A stretch of 45,979 nucleotides of DNA from Isotricha intestinalis. Taxonomy: Eukaryota; Ciliophora; Litostomatea; Vestibuliferida; Isotrichidae. Shown here piece after piece: positions 8,373 to 19,500 of this stretch. The position numbers and the translations under genes are program-made. Positions within the stretch are counted from its first letter, which is position 1. Every line of letters begins with the position of its first letter. The DNA lies in the NCBI GenBank assembly GCA_023807065.1, contig JAJJLU010003609.1, positions 1-45,979 on the forward strand. The letters run 5' to 3'. Under the pieces are notes generated by a model. That model made no database searches, had not been told where the DNA came from, and saw nothing but the letters and a program-made list of their open reading frames with translations.

Positions 8373-9575
8373 TTAATAATCACTAAAAAAATAAGGTGGA
8401 GCAGGAATATTACTTTGTAAAGTACATCCACCAACATGTAAAAGTGAAATAGCAGCATAAATAGGACCTTCTTTTAAATCTTCACTTTGAAAACCAATAC
8501 CAAAATATTCCCCATCTAAAGCAAAGCTTAAAATACCTTTATTCATATCTAAAAAAACACCTAAAGTTCCATTTTTTTTAAATTTTTTTCCATAATTAAT
8601 TCCAGTTGCATTATTAGAATGTCTTAATTGACCAATACCATAAAAAGCATATCCAAAATCATAATCACTGAAAGAAGTATCATAATTAAAATTAATATTT
8701 TTAGTTATTCCTATTTTTAATTCATTTTCTGTTCTTCTATCTGCAATTATTTCAAAATAATGTACTCCATTCATGAAAGGTTTATTAGAAACTATTGATC
8801 TAAAAGCATAACATGATTCATTTAAAAATAAGCTTTCTCCATTATTATATATTTGAATTCCTTGTCCTTTATTTTCATTATCCCATTTAAATTCTGTTAT
8901 TCCTGGTGAATAGTCTAAATCATTTATTGATATTTGATTATTACCACTTATTGCTTTTATCATATTTTTTAAATTATTTATTCTTTTATTACAGTCTTTA
9001 TGTAAGTTTTCATTTATGGTATTTGTTATAAAATTATGAAACCAATCACATAATTCTTCTGGTTTTAATTTTTTAGAAATTTGTTGGAAAATAAAAGAAT
9101 ATTTACACATTTCACTACAAAATTTATATTCATTACCTCCATTATCATTATCTTTATATATTATTAACTTTTCACTTGGTTTTAAACACTTTTCATTTTG
9201 ACATTTAGGTAAACCACATATTTCTTCATGTGATTCATATTGTTCTAAATTCATAATTTTATTACAATTTTCGTTAGGACATTTAACTTGTAAAGTATAT
9301 AATATATTTTTAATAACTTTACCAATAGGTCTCATTATACTTTCTCTTAAATCATTTTTTTTACATCTCATAGGACATTCACTTGTATTATTTCTATTTC
9401 TTTCTTCCCATTGTTTAAGACAGCTTTCGCAATATAATGTTCCACATACTGTACATTCTTTAGGTTGACGTACTACATTATTACATATTGTACAAATGAA
9501 ATCTGGATTTATTGGATTTGAAAATATTTTAATATCAAAACCACCAAATTTTTTACTTGGAATTTGTATTTCCAT
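8373..9575 (-). CDS. RING / TRAF-type zinc finger / SPRY protein, probable E3 ubiquitin ligase
   Basis: This 400-residue protein has three parts. A RING-like finger at 28-71 uses C28, C31, C41, C44, C49, C52, C67 and C71. In the CGHxxC core the His is Thr46 (CGTLYC), and C41 probably supplies the missing ligand. A TRAF-type zinc finger follows (C99, C104, H116, C120), then a further Cys-rich stretch to about 160. The C-terminal half, about 255-395, is a SPRY domain: GVHYFEIIADRRTENELKIG, then DFGYAFYGIGQLRH and NGTLGVFLDMNKGILSFALD. RING-TRAF proteins are usually E3 ligases and SPRY usually binds substrate. The target is unknown. It is divergent from the Tctex gene with only 118 bases between, so promoter elements are probably shared. 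Confidence 0.88.
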   Translation of the reverse strand: MEIQIPSKKFGGFDIKIFSNPINPDFICTICNNVVRQPKECTVCGTLYCESCLKQWEERNRNNTSECPMRCKKNDLRESIMRPIGKVIKNILYTLQVKCPNENCNKIMNLEQYESHEEICGLPKCQNEKCLKPSEKLIIYKDNDNGGNEYKFCSEMCKYSFIFQQISKKLKPEELCDWFHNFITNTINENLHKDCNKRINNLKNMIKAISGNNQISINDLDYSPGITEFKWDNENKGQGIQIYNNGESLFLNESCYAFRSIVSNKPFMNGVHYFEIIADRRTENELKIGITKNINFNYDTSFSDYDFGYAFYGIGQLRHSNNATGINYGKKFKKNGTLGVFLDMNKGILSFALDGEYFGIGFQSEDLKEGPIYAAISLLHVGGCTLQSNIPAPPYFFSDY

Positions 9576-9693
9576 TTTTTATTTTTTAATTTATAGAATA
9601 TGAATATGATTAAATTTATATTTTCTGTATTTAAGTAATTTAAGAAATTAATTATTATTTTTATTTTTTTCTTTTAATATTATATATTAGACA

Positions 9694-10026
9694 ATGTCAA
9701 CAGAAGCAAAATTTTCAATTATAAAAGACGATGTAAAATCAGAAATAAATGATATACTTAATAAACAATTAAAAGATAAAACTTATATTCAAAGTGAATC
9801 AAAGAAATATTGTAAAGAAATAGTAGAAGAGGTTTTAAAAAGACTATCTGAAAAATTTAAAGGAATGAAATTTTTTACTCATGTTACAATAGTTCAAAAA
9901 GGAGATGGAGGACTTCATTTTGGTTCTTCATGTTGTTGGAATCCTGAAACTGATGGTTCTGCTATTGTTAAATTTGAAAATGATTATTTTTATGTTTTTG
10001 TTGGAATTTATGGTCTTTCTGAATAA
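9694..10026 (+). CDS. DYNLT1: Tctex1-type dynein light chain
   Basis: This is a 110-residue protein with the length and order of DYNLT1/Tctex1, a dimeric light chain that binds the dynein intermediate chain in cytoplasmic dynein and in some axonemal arms. The C-terminal half is diagnostic: FTHVTIVQKGDGGLHFGSSC, then WNPETDGSAIVKFEN and a final FVGIYGLSE. The N-terminal 45 residues form the two helices expected of the fold. I cannot tell a cytoplasmic from an axonemal role. Its presence near CEP41 and a dynein heavy chain may be chance, since ciliary genes are abundant in ciliates. Confidence 0.95.
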   Translation: MSTEAKFSIIKDDVKSEINDILNKQLKDKTYIQSESKKYCKEIVEEVLKRLSEKFKGMKFFTHVTIVQKGDGGLHFGSSCCWNPETDGSAIVKFENDYFYVFVGIYGLSE

Positions 10027-10129
10027 TATAATTTTTTTTTATTTTATTTAAAAAGTTTATTTTCATTTAAAAAATAATATTTATAAATATTACTTTTTTT
10101 TACTTTAAAACAATATTAATTTTTTAAAG

Positions 10130-11515
10130 TTAATTATCTGTGTTTATTATTTCTTTTTCTTTTTCTTTTTCATTTTCTATTTTTTGCTTAAAATATTCTA
10201 AATTTTCATTTAAACTTAAATTATCAATTCCTCCATTTTCACTAAATTCATATTCTTTTTCTGTTTTATTATCATTTTGTTCTTTTTTTAAAATTTTAAA
10301 ATGATTTAAATCTGAAGATTCACTTATATTTACAATTTTACTATAAGTTTGTTTTTGAGAATCTGAGATTTTTTGACTTAAGCTACCTTCTTCTTCTTTT
10401 TTATTATCTTCATTATTTAAATCATTTTGATTTATGTTTTCATTTAAATTATCATTATTTTCATTTATATTATTTTCTTCTGATTCATTTACATCATTTT
10501 TTTTTTCTTCTGGAAAAGGATTTTCTTGTTCGAATTTGTCACACCAAAAAGGAAAAAGTGACATAAATAAAACAAAGATTATTTCATTTATACAACTAAT
10601 ATAAAAGTTTAAACCAGTTTTAGGAAATTTATTTTTAATTTCTTCTTTTTTATTATTTTTATTTTCTTTTATTATTTGTTCTTTTTTATTTTTACTTTTT
10701 TTATTTTTATTTTTAAGAATTTCATTAATGTATTCATTAATATTTTCTAATTTTATTTCTTTTTGTTTTTCTTGTTCAATTTTTTCTATTTCTCTTTTAT
10801 CATTTTCATTAAGTTTAATTTCTTCTATTTTTAATTTATAATATTCTTCAATTGAAGTTTTAATATCATACCAATAATATATTAATAATAAACTAATAAA
10901 AAAAGGGAATTTCCATCCTTTCATATATATACTAAAAACTATATAAGAAACAAATAATTTAAATATTATTTCTATTTTGAAATAGTTGTTTATTGGAAAT
11001 TTTTCTAAACTTCCTAATTCATTTAAATTAAATTTTTGTTTTTTTTTATTCACAATTGAAATTTTTCTTTTTAAACTTGAAGACATTAAAGGAAATGTTT
11101 TAAAAGAAATTTTAGGAAATAATTTACTATAATCATTAAAAATTAATTTTTCTGTTTCTATAAATTCTTCATTTGTTAAAATTTCATTGGAATGAATTTT
11201 TGATATTTTATCTTTTAATTTAGAAACATCTTCCTTGACATTTATTATTATTTTATGTGTAGTATTTTTATTAAAAATTTGACTTAAAGTTAAATCATTA
11301 TAATTATCTAAAGGTTTTCCTTTGTAAATTATGTAACTTTCCTTTCCGTGAAAATCATTTTCAAAAGTTGAATATATAAACTTTATTAATTTTTTAACTT
11401 TCCAAAAATGAGGAACTTGGAAAGAAAATATTTCAAAGTTAGGTAAAAATTTAAGGATTATATTATAGTGATTAAGAGCATTGTAATTCAATTTTTTTTT
11501 ATTCTTTTTATCCAT
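10130..11515 (-). CDS. HERP-like protein: ubiquitin-like domain plus three membrane segments
   Basis: This 461-residue protein resembles HERPUD/HERP, an ER membrane protein that organises HRD1-dependent degradation of misfolded proteins. A ubiquitin-like domain fills about 17-95, with YIIYKGKPLDNYNDLTLSQI matching the HERP pattern LIYSGKLL followed by the loop and strand 5 (HKIIINV). Two adjacent hydrophobic segments follow (about 181-198 and 200-217) with a GWKFPF turn. A third segment at about 303-324 (IIFVLFMSLFPFW) resembles the last hydrophobic stretch of HERP. Between them is a Lys/Glu-rich probable coiled coil (225-298). The tail is acidic and Asn-rich. The order of elements supports the call, but sequence identity is low. 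Other UBL membrane proteins are alternatives. It is divergent from another UBL gene 146 bases away. Confidence 0.55.
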   Translation of the reverse strand: MDKKNKKKLNYNALNHYNIILKFLPNFEIFSFQVPHFWKVKKLIKFIYSTFENDFHGKESYIIYKGKPLDNYNDLTLSQIFNKNTTHKIIINVKEDVSKLKDKISKIHSNEILTNEEFIETEKLIFNDYSKLFPKISFKTFPLMSSSLKRKISIVNKKKQKFNLNELGSLEKFPINNYFKIEIIFKLFVSYIVFSIYMKGWKFPFFISLLLIYYWYDIKTSIEEYYKLKIEEIKLNENDKREIEKIEQEKQKEIKLENINEYINEILKNKNKKSKNKKEQIIKENKNNKKEEIKNKFPKTGLNFYISCINEIIFVLFMSLFPFWCDKFEQENPFPEEKKNDVNESEENNINENNDNLNENINQNDLNNEDNKKEEEGSLSQKISDSQKQTYSKIVNISESSDLNHFKILKKEQNDNKTEKEYEFSENGGIDNLSLNENLEYFKQKIENEKEKEKEIINTDN

Positions 11516-11661
11516 ATAAATGAAAAAAATATAATTAAATTAATAAATAATAAACTCAAATAATATGAAATTCAAAGAATAAATTCATTTATTTTTTTTT
11601 ATTAAATTTATAAATCATTTAAATTTAATATTTTCTTTCTAAAAATAATATTAAATAATTA

Positions 11662-13242
11662 ATGGAAGTAGAATTAATAAATAATGAAAATTCATTTGTT
11701 TTTAATATTTCACCATTAATGCCAATTTCTTATTTAAGAACATTATCTCAAAAATCATTTAATATTCCAGAAAATTTAATCAATTTATCTTATCAAAATA
11801 TAAATATAGAAAAACAATATAATGACACTTCTTTAAAAGAATATTTCAAAACATCATCAAGAATTATAATTAGAGTTTCTGAAGAATCCAAAACATTATT
11901 GAAAACATTTTTAAATTCAACAGTAACAGAAAGAAAAACATCAAATTTTATAAAGTTTATTCAAAATGAAAAGAAACTAAGTAAAAAACAATTTGATATA
12001 ACAAAAACTCGTTTTGGAAATGAAAACGAAAAAAAAAAGGATAAATGTCAAATATGTCAAAAAAGAGGAATTGACATATTTTGCAGAGAAGAATGTAAAT
12101 TTTTATGTAAATATGATCAAAGTAAAAATCATAATAATTTAAATCATAAATTTATAAATATAGAACAAGGAAATATTGAACAATGTGGATATAATTATCA
12201 AAAACAATTAATTAAAGAAATAGAAATTCAAGAAAATGAAATTAAAGATTTAATAGAAAAATCAAGTAAAGAAAGATTAAATGATATAATTGAAGAAGTT
12301 TATGATATTCTTGGAAAAATAGCAAATACTGAAAGAGAAATAATGGAAAATTTTCCTTGTCTTCATTTAGATTCAATTACTAATACTGATTATAATGAAA
12401 TTAAAAGAAATATTTATTCTATTAATGATGATATTTTAAAAAAGAAAAATCCTTTTTCTTATAAGGATAAAATTTCCTTTTTTAAAGAATTACAACATGA
12501 AGATTTTAATATTGATAATTTAAATAAAGATATTGAATCAGTGAAAAAAAAATACGATTTTCAAGATATGTTATGTGATATTTTAGAACAAATAAAAAAT
12601 AATTTAAATATATTAAATGAAACTTTAAATAAAATGTGGAATGAAAATAGATATAATATAATAGCATTTTCCCATGATATGGAAATTATTATTAAGAAAA
12701 TGAAAAAAAAATTTATAATAAATGAATCAGATTCTGAAGAAGAAAATTCAAAAGATTCAGAATTAGAAGAAATATTATTTGAAAGTAAAAAAAATAGTAA
12801 TACAGGAATATCAGGAGTTATATTACCAAAGCTTTCAGAAAAAAGAAGAAATCAAAGTAATTTACCTGCAAATATTCCTTTATTTAGTAGTATTAATTTA
12901 GATAGAAGAAAAAAAGTGACATCTACTTTAAAATCAAATAATTTTGTTTCAGATTCTGAAGACTCAAGTGAAGAAATAAAAAGCAAAAGGAAATTTCCTC
13001 CTTTAACTGAAAGAAATAGAAATAATAGTGAAAATAAAAAAGATTATAATAATAATAGAGGATCAACTTTAAATTTAGAGCAAGTGTTATTAACTGAAAA
13101 TGATTTACCTAAAGGACCCAAAAGACCTCCTAAAAGAAATAGTATTAGAATGAGTGTTTTTATTAGAAATATGAATAAAGTTGATGCTATGAGTACTTCA
13201 AAAATTATGAAAGTCAAGAAAAAAAAGAAAAAATATATGTAA
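11662..13242 (+). CDS. UBL-like / B-box zinc finger / coiled-coil protein (TRIM-like without RING)
   Basis: This is a 526-residue protein. Residues 1-73 look like a ubiquitin-fold domain, with strands at MEVELINNENSFVFNIS and RIIIRV and a connecting YNDTSLKEYF. A B-box-type zinc finger occupies about 129-162, with candidate ligands C129, C132, C141, C145, C149, D152, H157 and H162. From about 175 to 350 the sequence is strongly helical and charged, consistent with the coiled coil that follows B-boxes in TRIM proteins. The C-terminal 170 residues are Ser/Glu/Lys-rich and disordered (SDSEEENSKDSE, PKGPKRPPKRNS), ending in a run of Lys. No RING is present; the UBL-like domain sits where RING normally is. 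Function is unknown; scaffold or ubiquitin-pathway adaptor is an inference. It ends convergent with the dynein gene, with 270 bases of featureless A/T between. Confidence 0.75.
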   Translation: MEVELINNENSFVFNISPLMPISYLRTLSQKSFNIPENLINLSYQNINIEKQYNDTSLKEYFKTSSRIIIRVSEESKTLLKTFLNSTVTERKTSNFIKFIQNEKKLSKKQFDITKTRFGNENEKKKDKCQICQKRGIDIFCREECKFLCKYDQSKNHNNLNHKFINIEQGNIEQCGYNYQKQLIKEIEIQENEIKDLIEKSSKERLNDIIEEVYDILGKIANTEREIMENFPCLHLDSITNTDYNEIKRNIYSINDDILKKKNPFSYKDKISFFKELQHEDFNIDNLNKDIESVKKKYDFQDMLCDILEQIKNNLNILNETLNKMWNENRYNIIAFSHDMEIIIKKMKKKFIINESDSEEENSKDSELEEILFESKKNSNTGISGVILPKLSEKRRNQSNLPANIPLFSSINLDRRKKVTSTLKSNNFVSDSEDSSEEIKSKRKFPPLTERNRNNSENKKDYNNNRGSTLNLEQVLLTENDLPKGPKRPPKRNSIRMSVFIRNMNKVDAMSTSKIMKVKKKKKKYM

Positions 13243-13512
13243 ATTTGTGTTTGTTTTTTGTTTATAATTTTTTTCATTTATATTTTAATACGTTCGTATA
13301 TCTATATTTTTATCATATTTAGGTAGAATTAGTTTTAATTTTTTAAATTTATTTTTGATAATGTGTATAATTTTAAAAATAATTCTGAAATTAATCATAT
13401 TTTAAATATTTAAAAAAAATTTAAATGTAATATTCCTAAATAAAAATTAATAAAAATTAAAAAGTTTAAAACAATTAAAAGAAATATTTAAAACATAAAA
13501 GAAAACACCATT

Positions 13513-16500
13513 CTAATTATCTAATTGTGTTAACAAAGCCGTACCTCTTCTAATCCAATGATCAGCATTTTTATTAGGAGTTCTATCATCACATTTTAAA
13601 TAAAAATACATAACAAAGTTAGTAGAATGACCAGTAGTAGAAAGTTCCCCAGCTCTACTACTTGTTTTATACAATGGACATTCATAATAACCAGCTTTCT
13701 TTAATTTACTAACATTAATAGGTTCTAACCAAATAACAGGCATTTCAATATGTAATTGTCCAGGTGATTGTTCTCTTAAACATATTCTACTTCTATCCCA
13801 AGAAGCACCTTCTAATTGCAATCCATGAATATTAACTCCATCAGCAGGATATATAATTTCTTCATCACCTATTTTTTTATCTAAAACATTTGTTCTAAAG
13901 GTTAATTTATCAATTGGTTCTAAAGTCTTTCTTGCATATGTTTGAAGTACTGCAGTATTAAATCCTTGAGGGAAGAAAAATGCAGAAATCCAAAATGAAT
14001 TTTGAGGACCATCATATAACCATTGAGACATGAATTTTACTCTTAATATTAAATCCTTTATCCAACTTGATAATGGTTTTAATGATAAATATGCATTGTC
14101 TGCCCATAATTTCGGAACTAAACCATCTAAAAATGAATGATATACTTTTTCTATTTGAGGAGACATAACTTCTGTTCCTTTTACTGCTAATTCTAAACTA
14201 TGAAGTGATGAACGCATTATTTTCAATAAATTATTAAATTTATCACATTCTTGAAGAAGGAAGTTTCCTAATGGAGATTTTTTCTTCTTTCCATCATCTT
14301 TTTTCTTCTTTTTTTCTTTCTTTTTATCTTTTTTATCTTCTTCTTTCTTTTCTTCTTCTTTTTTCTCTTCTTCTTTCTTTTCTTCGTCTTTCTTTTCTTC
14401 TTCTTCTTTATCAGCATCTGGATTAACTAAAATTGAATAAGGACTTGCTCTTGTTTTATCTAAGTCTTCAACTTCAGCGAATTGAGCATCAATATCATAT
14501 TTAATATCTAATACAATTTCATCTGGTTTTTTACCACCAGAAGAAGAAGTTCTAGGTTGAATACCAATAAGAGGTTCCATAAATTCTCTAACAGTTTTCT
14601 TTTGTAATGTAATATTAGCATTATTATTTAAACCGAAAACTTCAGGTTCATCATCTAAAGGTAATTGTTCAATATATTGATTAATAATTTCCATATTATC
14701 AACATCTGGAGCATAATAAATTCCAGATTCTGAAAATTTGTAACTTTCATCAAAGATCATATCATCGAAATATTTTTCTAAAATAGCAGCTATTAATTTT
14801 TCATCTTTATCATCAGTAACTCTACCACCATAATTAATAGTTCCTACTAAAAATCTTAAAATTTCAAATGGAACTCCTTCAGCAGCATATTCTTCAATAT
14901 ACATATTAAGATGCATTCTTGAAGCTTCTAAATCAGAATTCATCCATTCATAAGGAATATTCCAACCTAATGGTCCGAATTTTCTTCTTTCTAAAATAAT
15001 AGCATGGAAGAAAGCTAAACCGAAAGTCATTTTTTTTAATTTTTCAGGAAGAGTAGAATTTTTAAAATCTTCATCTTTAATATTAAGGAAAGTCCCTTTT
15101 AAAGAAGCACGAATTCCTTTAGGAGGTTCATTAGTGATTTTAACACCACTTTGTAATACAGCAGCTGGGAATGCATTACTAGGCATTGAAGTTAACCATA
15201 ATCTATAATCTTCATGAATTTCTTCTTCTTTATCATTAACTTCTTCTAATATTTCTTCAAATTTTGGCATCCATGAACGAGCTAAATGGCAATTTTCTAA
15301 ACAAACCCAATTTCCATTTTTAATACTTTCAAATATTGCTCTTTTGGCTATATCACCTTGACCTTGTCCTAAAGATATATTTATCATGTTTACTCCTCGT
15401 AATTTAGCGTAATCTCTTAAGAATTTTACTGGGTTTGCTCCTGCTGATAATATAAATATTAAAGGAGTAGTTTTTAAAGAATCTAAAAATGCGGTTTCTA
15501 CACTAAATGGAGGAGATTCTAAGAATCTTTTACTAAAGGATGTTTCTATAAAGTATTTTATTGCAAATATTAATTTTTCTTCTCTTAATTCTTTCACTAA
15601 TAATAATCTATTGAAATCTTGGGATATTTTTTCTAAAGCATCTGGGAATTTATGTAAATGTGGTGATTCACTTTTTAAAAATTCATTAAATGATTTTATA
15701 TCATCTTGATTGAAGTTTCCTAATATATTTTCTATATCATAGAATGATACTGCGAATTCTTTAAATGAAACTAATTTTTTATATAATTCTAAATCCATCC
15801 AACTATCAATTCCCTTTTTATAATAAGGATTATCTTTTTCTATTTTAGGAACATAGTTTCCAACACCTCTTAAGAAGAATTGCCACTCTGAGTCTCCTAT
15901 ACTTCCATCATTTTGTAATTTTGAAGATACAATTAAGAAACTATATAATAATTTATCTTTTTCAAATAAACCTCTTGATATTTTCTCATAGAAACTAATA
16001 GTAATATCATCAATTAAAATTTGAACTCTTTTCATAACATCTTTTGAAGCTTCACTTCTATTTAATCTTTGATTAAATAATTTAAGGAAATATTCTAAAG
16101 AATAATTATACATAGAATCGATATTAGCTAAAGAAGCAATAGCAAAATATAAAATAGAACCTCTAACAGAAATAGGATGATAAGAAGTTCTTTCTTTATT
16201 AATAGTTCTAGCAGTAACTTCAGCTTTTTCTAATTCTTCTTTAATTTTACCAGATTGAACTTTACTTTCTTCTAATTTATCAACTAAAATATCATTATCT
16301 AAAATATCACTTCCAGCAGCATTAACAAGATTTAAAATAGAAGCTTCTAAATCAGAAATCATTTTCTTACCATTATTAATAGATAACATAGTTTCATCTT
16401 TTTGAGCTTCTAATTCAGGTCTTTCATGTTTAACAACTTCAACTAATAATTGATCTTCTAAACCTTTTCTAGTAACAGTAAAGTTAATTAAAGTAACTTT

Positions 16501-19500
16501 AATAGATAATTCAGGTAAATAATGTGGATTTGCCATTTTACTAGTCATAAATAATTTAAAACCAACAGTAAATTGAATTGGTTTATCACTTCCCATAGAA
16601 AGATAATAACCAGCACCTTGTTTAAAAACTTGATTTGCTAAAATAGGTTCTAAAGAAGAATCAAGTGTTTGTTCAACATTTTCAATAAGACAAGGATAAC
16701 CATTCATAATAGAGTTTTTAAGTAAATTAAATAGATTTTTATTAGTAATTTTATAAGCATTTATTTTTTGTTTCCTATAATAATTTCTAATCCATTTATT
16801 AGCTTGCATTTGAGGATCAATTATTAAAGGCCATCTCTTTGCTCTTACTGTAATAATTGCATTTTCTATTGAAAGTTCATCAGCTGGTAAACCTGAATAA
16901 TTCCAATCTCTTATTTCCATAGGATCAGATAACATTTCTTGTATATTAAAATCAGGAATATTATCTGGTAATAATCTTTCTTCTATTTCTTCTGCTGATA
17001 AAGGAACATATGTATTTTTAATTCTTTCTTCTTCTTGTCTTTTCTTTTCTTCTTCTTCTTCTTTTTTCTTTTTCTCTTCTTCTTCTTTTTGTTTCTCTTC
17101 TTCTGTTTTTTCTACTTCTTCTTCTTTCTTTTCTTCTTCTCCATTTTCTGCTGCTTGTTTTTTAGCTTCTTCTTCTTCTAATTTTTTCCTTTCTTCTTCT
17201 TCTTTTCTTCTTTCTTCTTCTTCTTCTTCTCTTTTTCTTTTTTCTTCTTCTTCAGGATCTTCTTGAGTAGAATAATGAACTCCAGCTCTTATAACAAATT
17301 CTTTGGTAGATTGTAAAAATTCTTTTCTATATTCCATTGTGAATGGACCAAAGTAACTTACTACTGTACTTGATATAATAACATTTGCTAATAAATTTTG
17401 AGCTTCTTTACTTAATTGAATAATTTTTTCTTTCCAACGAACTCCTTCATCTTTTAATCCATTTACTAATTTACCTGCTCTTTTCATTTTTATATTAATG
17501 TTTTTAATTGAAAATTCTAAATTTGATAATTCTCTATTTGCATTATTATATTCTCTTTCTAATTGTGCTAATTCATCTTCTTTTGCTTTTAATGTTTTAC
17601 TTTTTTCTTCTAATTTATCTTCAACTTCTTTTAATTCTCTTGTGGCTTTTTCTTGTTGATCCATTTTTGGTTTTACTTGTCTATAAACTTTAACATAATC
17701 TAATAATGCTCCTACATAAGTTTTTAAACCATCAGCAGCCATTGAAACTTTTAAGAAATCTTTTTCTCTTATTGTTTCAAATAAATCTCCTAATTGTTTT
17801 AATTTTCTTGGATCATTTAATTTTTTAACCATCATTGCTTCATTTTGACAATTATCTTTAAATTTCTTTGTATCATTAATTAATATTTTAAAATCTGAAT
17901 ATTCACTTCCTTTACAATCAAATACAAAACATATATTTCTTGCTAAGGCTAATATATTTTCAGAAGGTTTTTGATATGATCTTAATTGTTTTAAATCACC
18001 TTCATCTAATTTTTGTAAAGCTTCTTTAGCATAATCTAATTTAGGTTTTGCAGTTGCCATTTCAGCATCGCATTCTTCTTTAATTTTTAAGATTTCACTT
18101 CTTTGTTTATCAACTTCATCTTTTTCTCCTTGAATTTTAGCTCTTTCTTCTCCTACTACTTTCTTCTTTTCTTCTAAAACTACTATCATAGCATCAACAT
18201 CTTTCTTCCTTTGAATTTGTTGAGGTTCTAATAAAACTAATTCTTCTTTTAATGATTTTACAATTTCATTTGCTTCATTTAATTTCTTAATACCTAATTT
18301 ATAGTTTTTAATTTGTTCAGGAATAATTTTAATTTTCTCATTATATATATCAATAAACAATTTAATAAATTCCAAATATGAAGTAGGTGTAATATAATAA
18401 TTTCTTCTTAATTCAGTTCTAAATCTATCAGAAAGTTCCAAAGCTTTCTTTTGAATTTCAACGAAAATAATACTTAATTGAGTAATGACTCTTCCTTCTA
18501 AAGGTTTAACAGTATTAGCAGGTTGACCTCTTATAGTTTCTCCAATAGTTTTTAAATATCTTCCAGCAACACTTTTCAAAGCATCATCAGGCCAAACATT
18601 AAACCAATCAATAGTACAACAATTGATAATTGAAGGGAATTGAATACATCTATTTCTAAATGATGAACCAACTGGTGAAAAAGATAATACAACATGTAAT
18701 GAATCTCTTACTGTTGCCACGAAATATTGATAAACACCATCTTTTGTTTCTGGATATTTATTTTCTTTGGCTTTGTCTTTTAAATTGTTAAATATTACTG
18801 CCATTTCATCATCTTTGAATAAATTAGGCACTTCACCATTATTTAATATATTATTTATATCTTCTAAGAAACTTTCTTGTAAAATTTGAGTATCACTGAA
18901 AAGGAATGTTTGCTTCTTATTATCATTAACACCTCCATTTTCACTTATACCACCACTTTTCTTTAATATTTTACCAATATCTTTTAAAAACGCTTCTACA
19001 CCATATCCTTTCGCAATTTGTAATGTATTCATTTCTTGTTTTAAAGTAAAAACAACTATTTTTGTTAATGATTGTCTTCCTGAACCTCCTAAACCAATTA
19101 ATAATGCATTTCCTCTTGCTAAACTTAATATACGTGCAATACGACAGAAGTGATTTATTGCATCTGTGAAGAATACTAATTTCATTTGACCTGCTCTAGA
19201 TGCAGTATTATATGAATCTAATTCATCATTTATTCTTTTAAGAAGTAAATTTGGATCTGTTGATATTTTATAACATTTTTCTTTAATATCTGTAAATATT
19301 AATTGATCTAATGGAGTTAAAGATCCTTTTTGCATTGATAATTTACCTTCATATAAATTCTTTATTTCATTATCAAACCATGGAATATCTTCAGCAAGCA
19401 ATCTGTCTCTGAATTGACGACTCATTTCGTGTATCCATAAACAAACTAACATTTTTTTATCTGGGATTTCACTTAATCCTGCTCTTACCATACCTTGAAT

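Noticed and set aside
13044..13277. Hydrophobic minus-strand frame opposite the end of the UBL/B-box gene
   Set aside because: It mirrors the Lys-rich tail of the plus-strand gene and has no independent support.
14280..14425. Purine-rich repeat as a CRISPR array or satellite
   Set aside because: It is a frame-preserving Lys/Glu-coding tract inside the dynein gene with no spacer structure.
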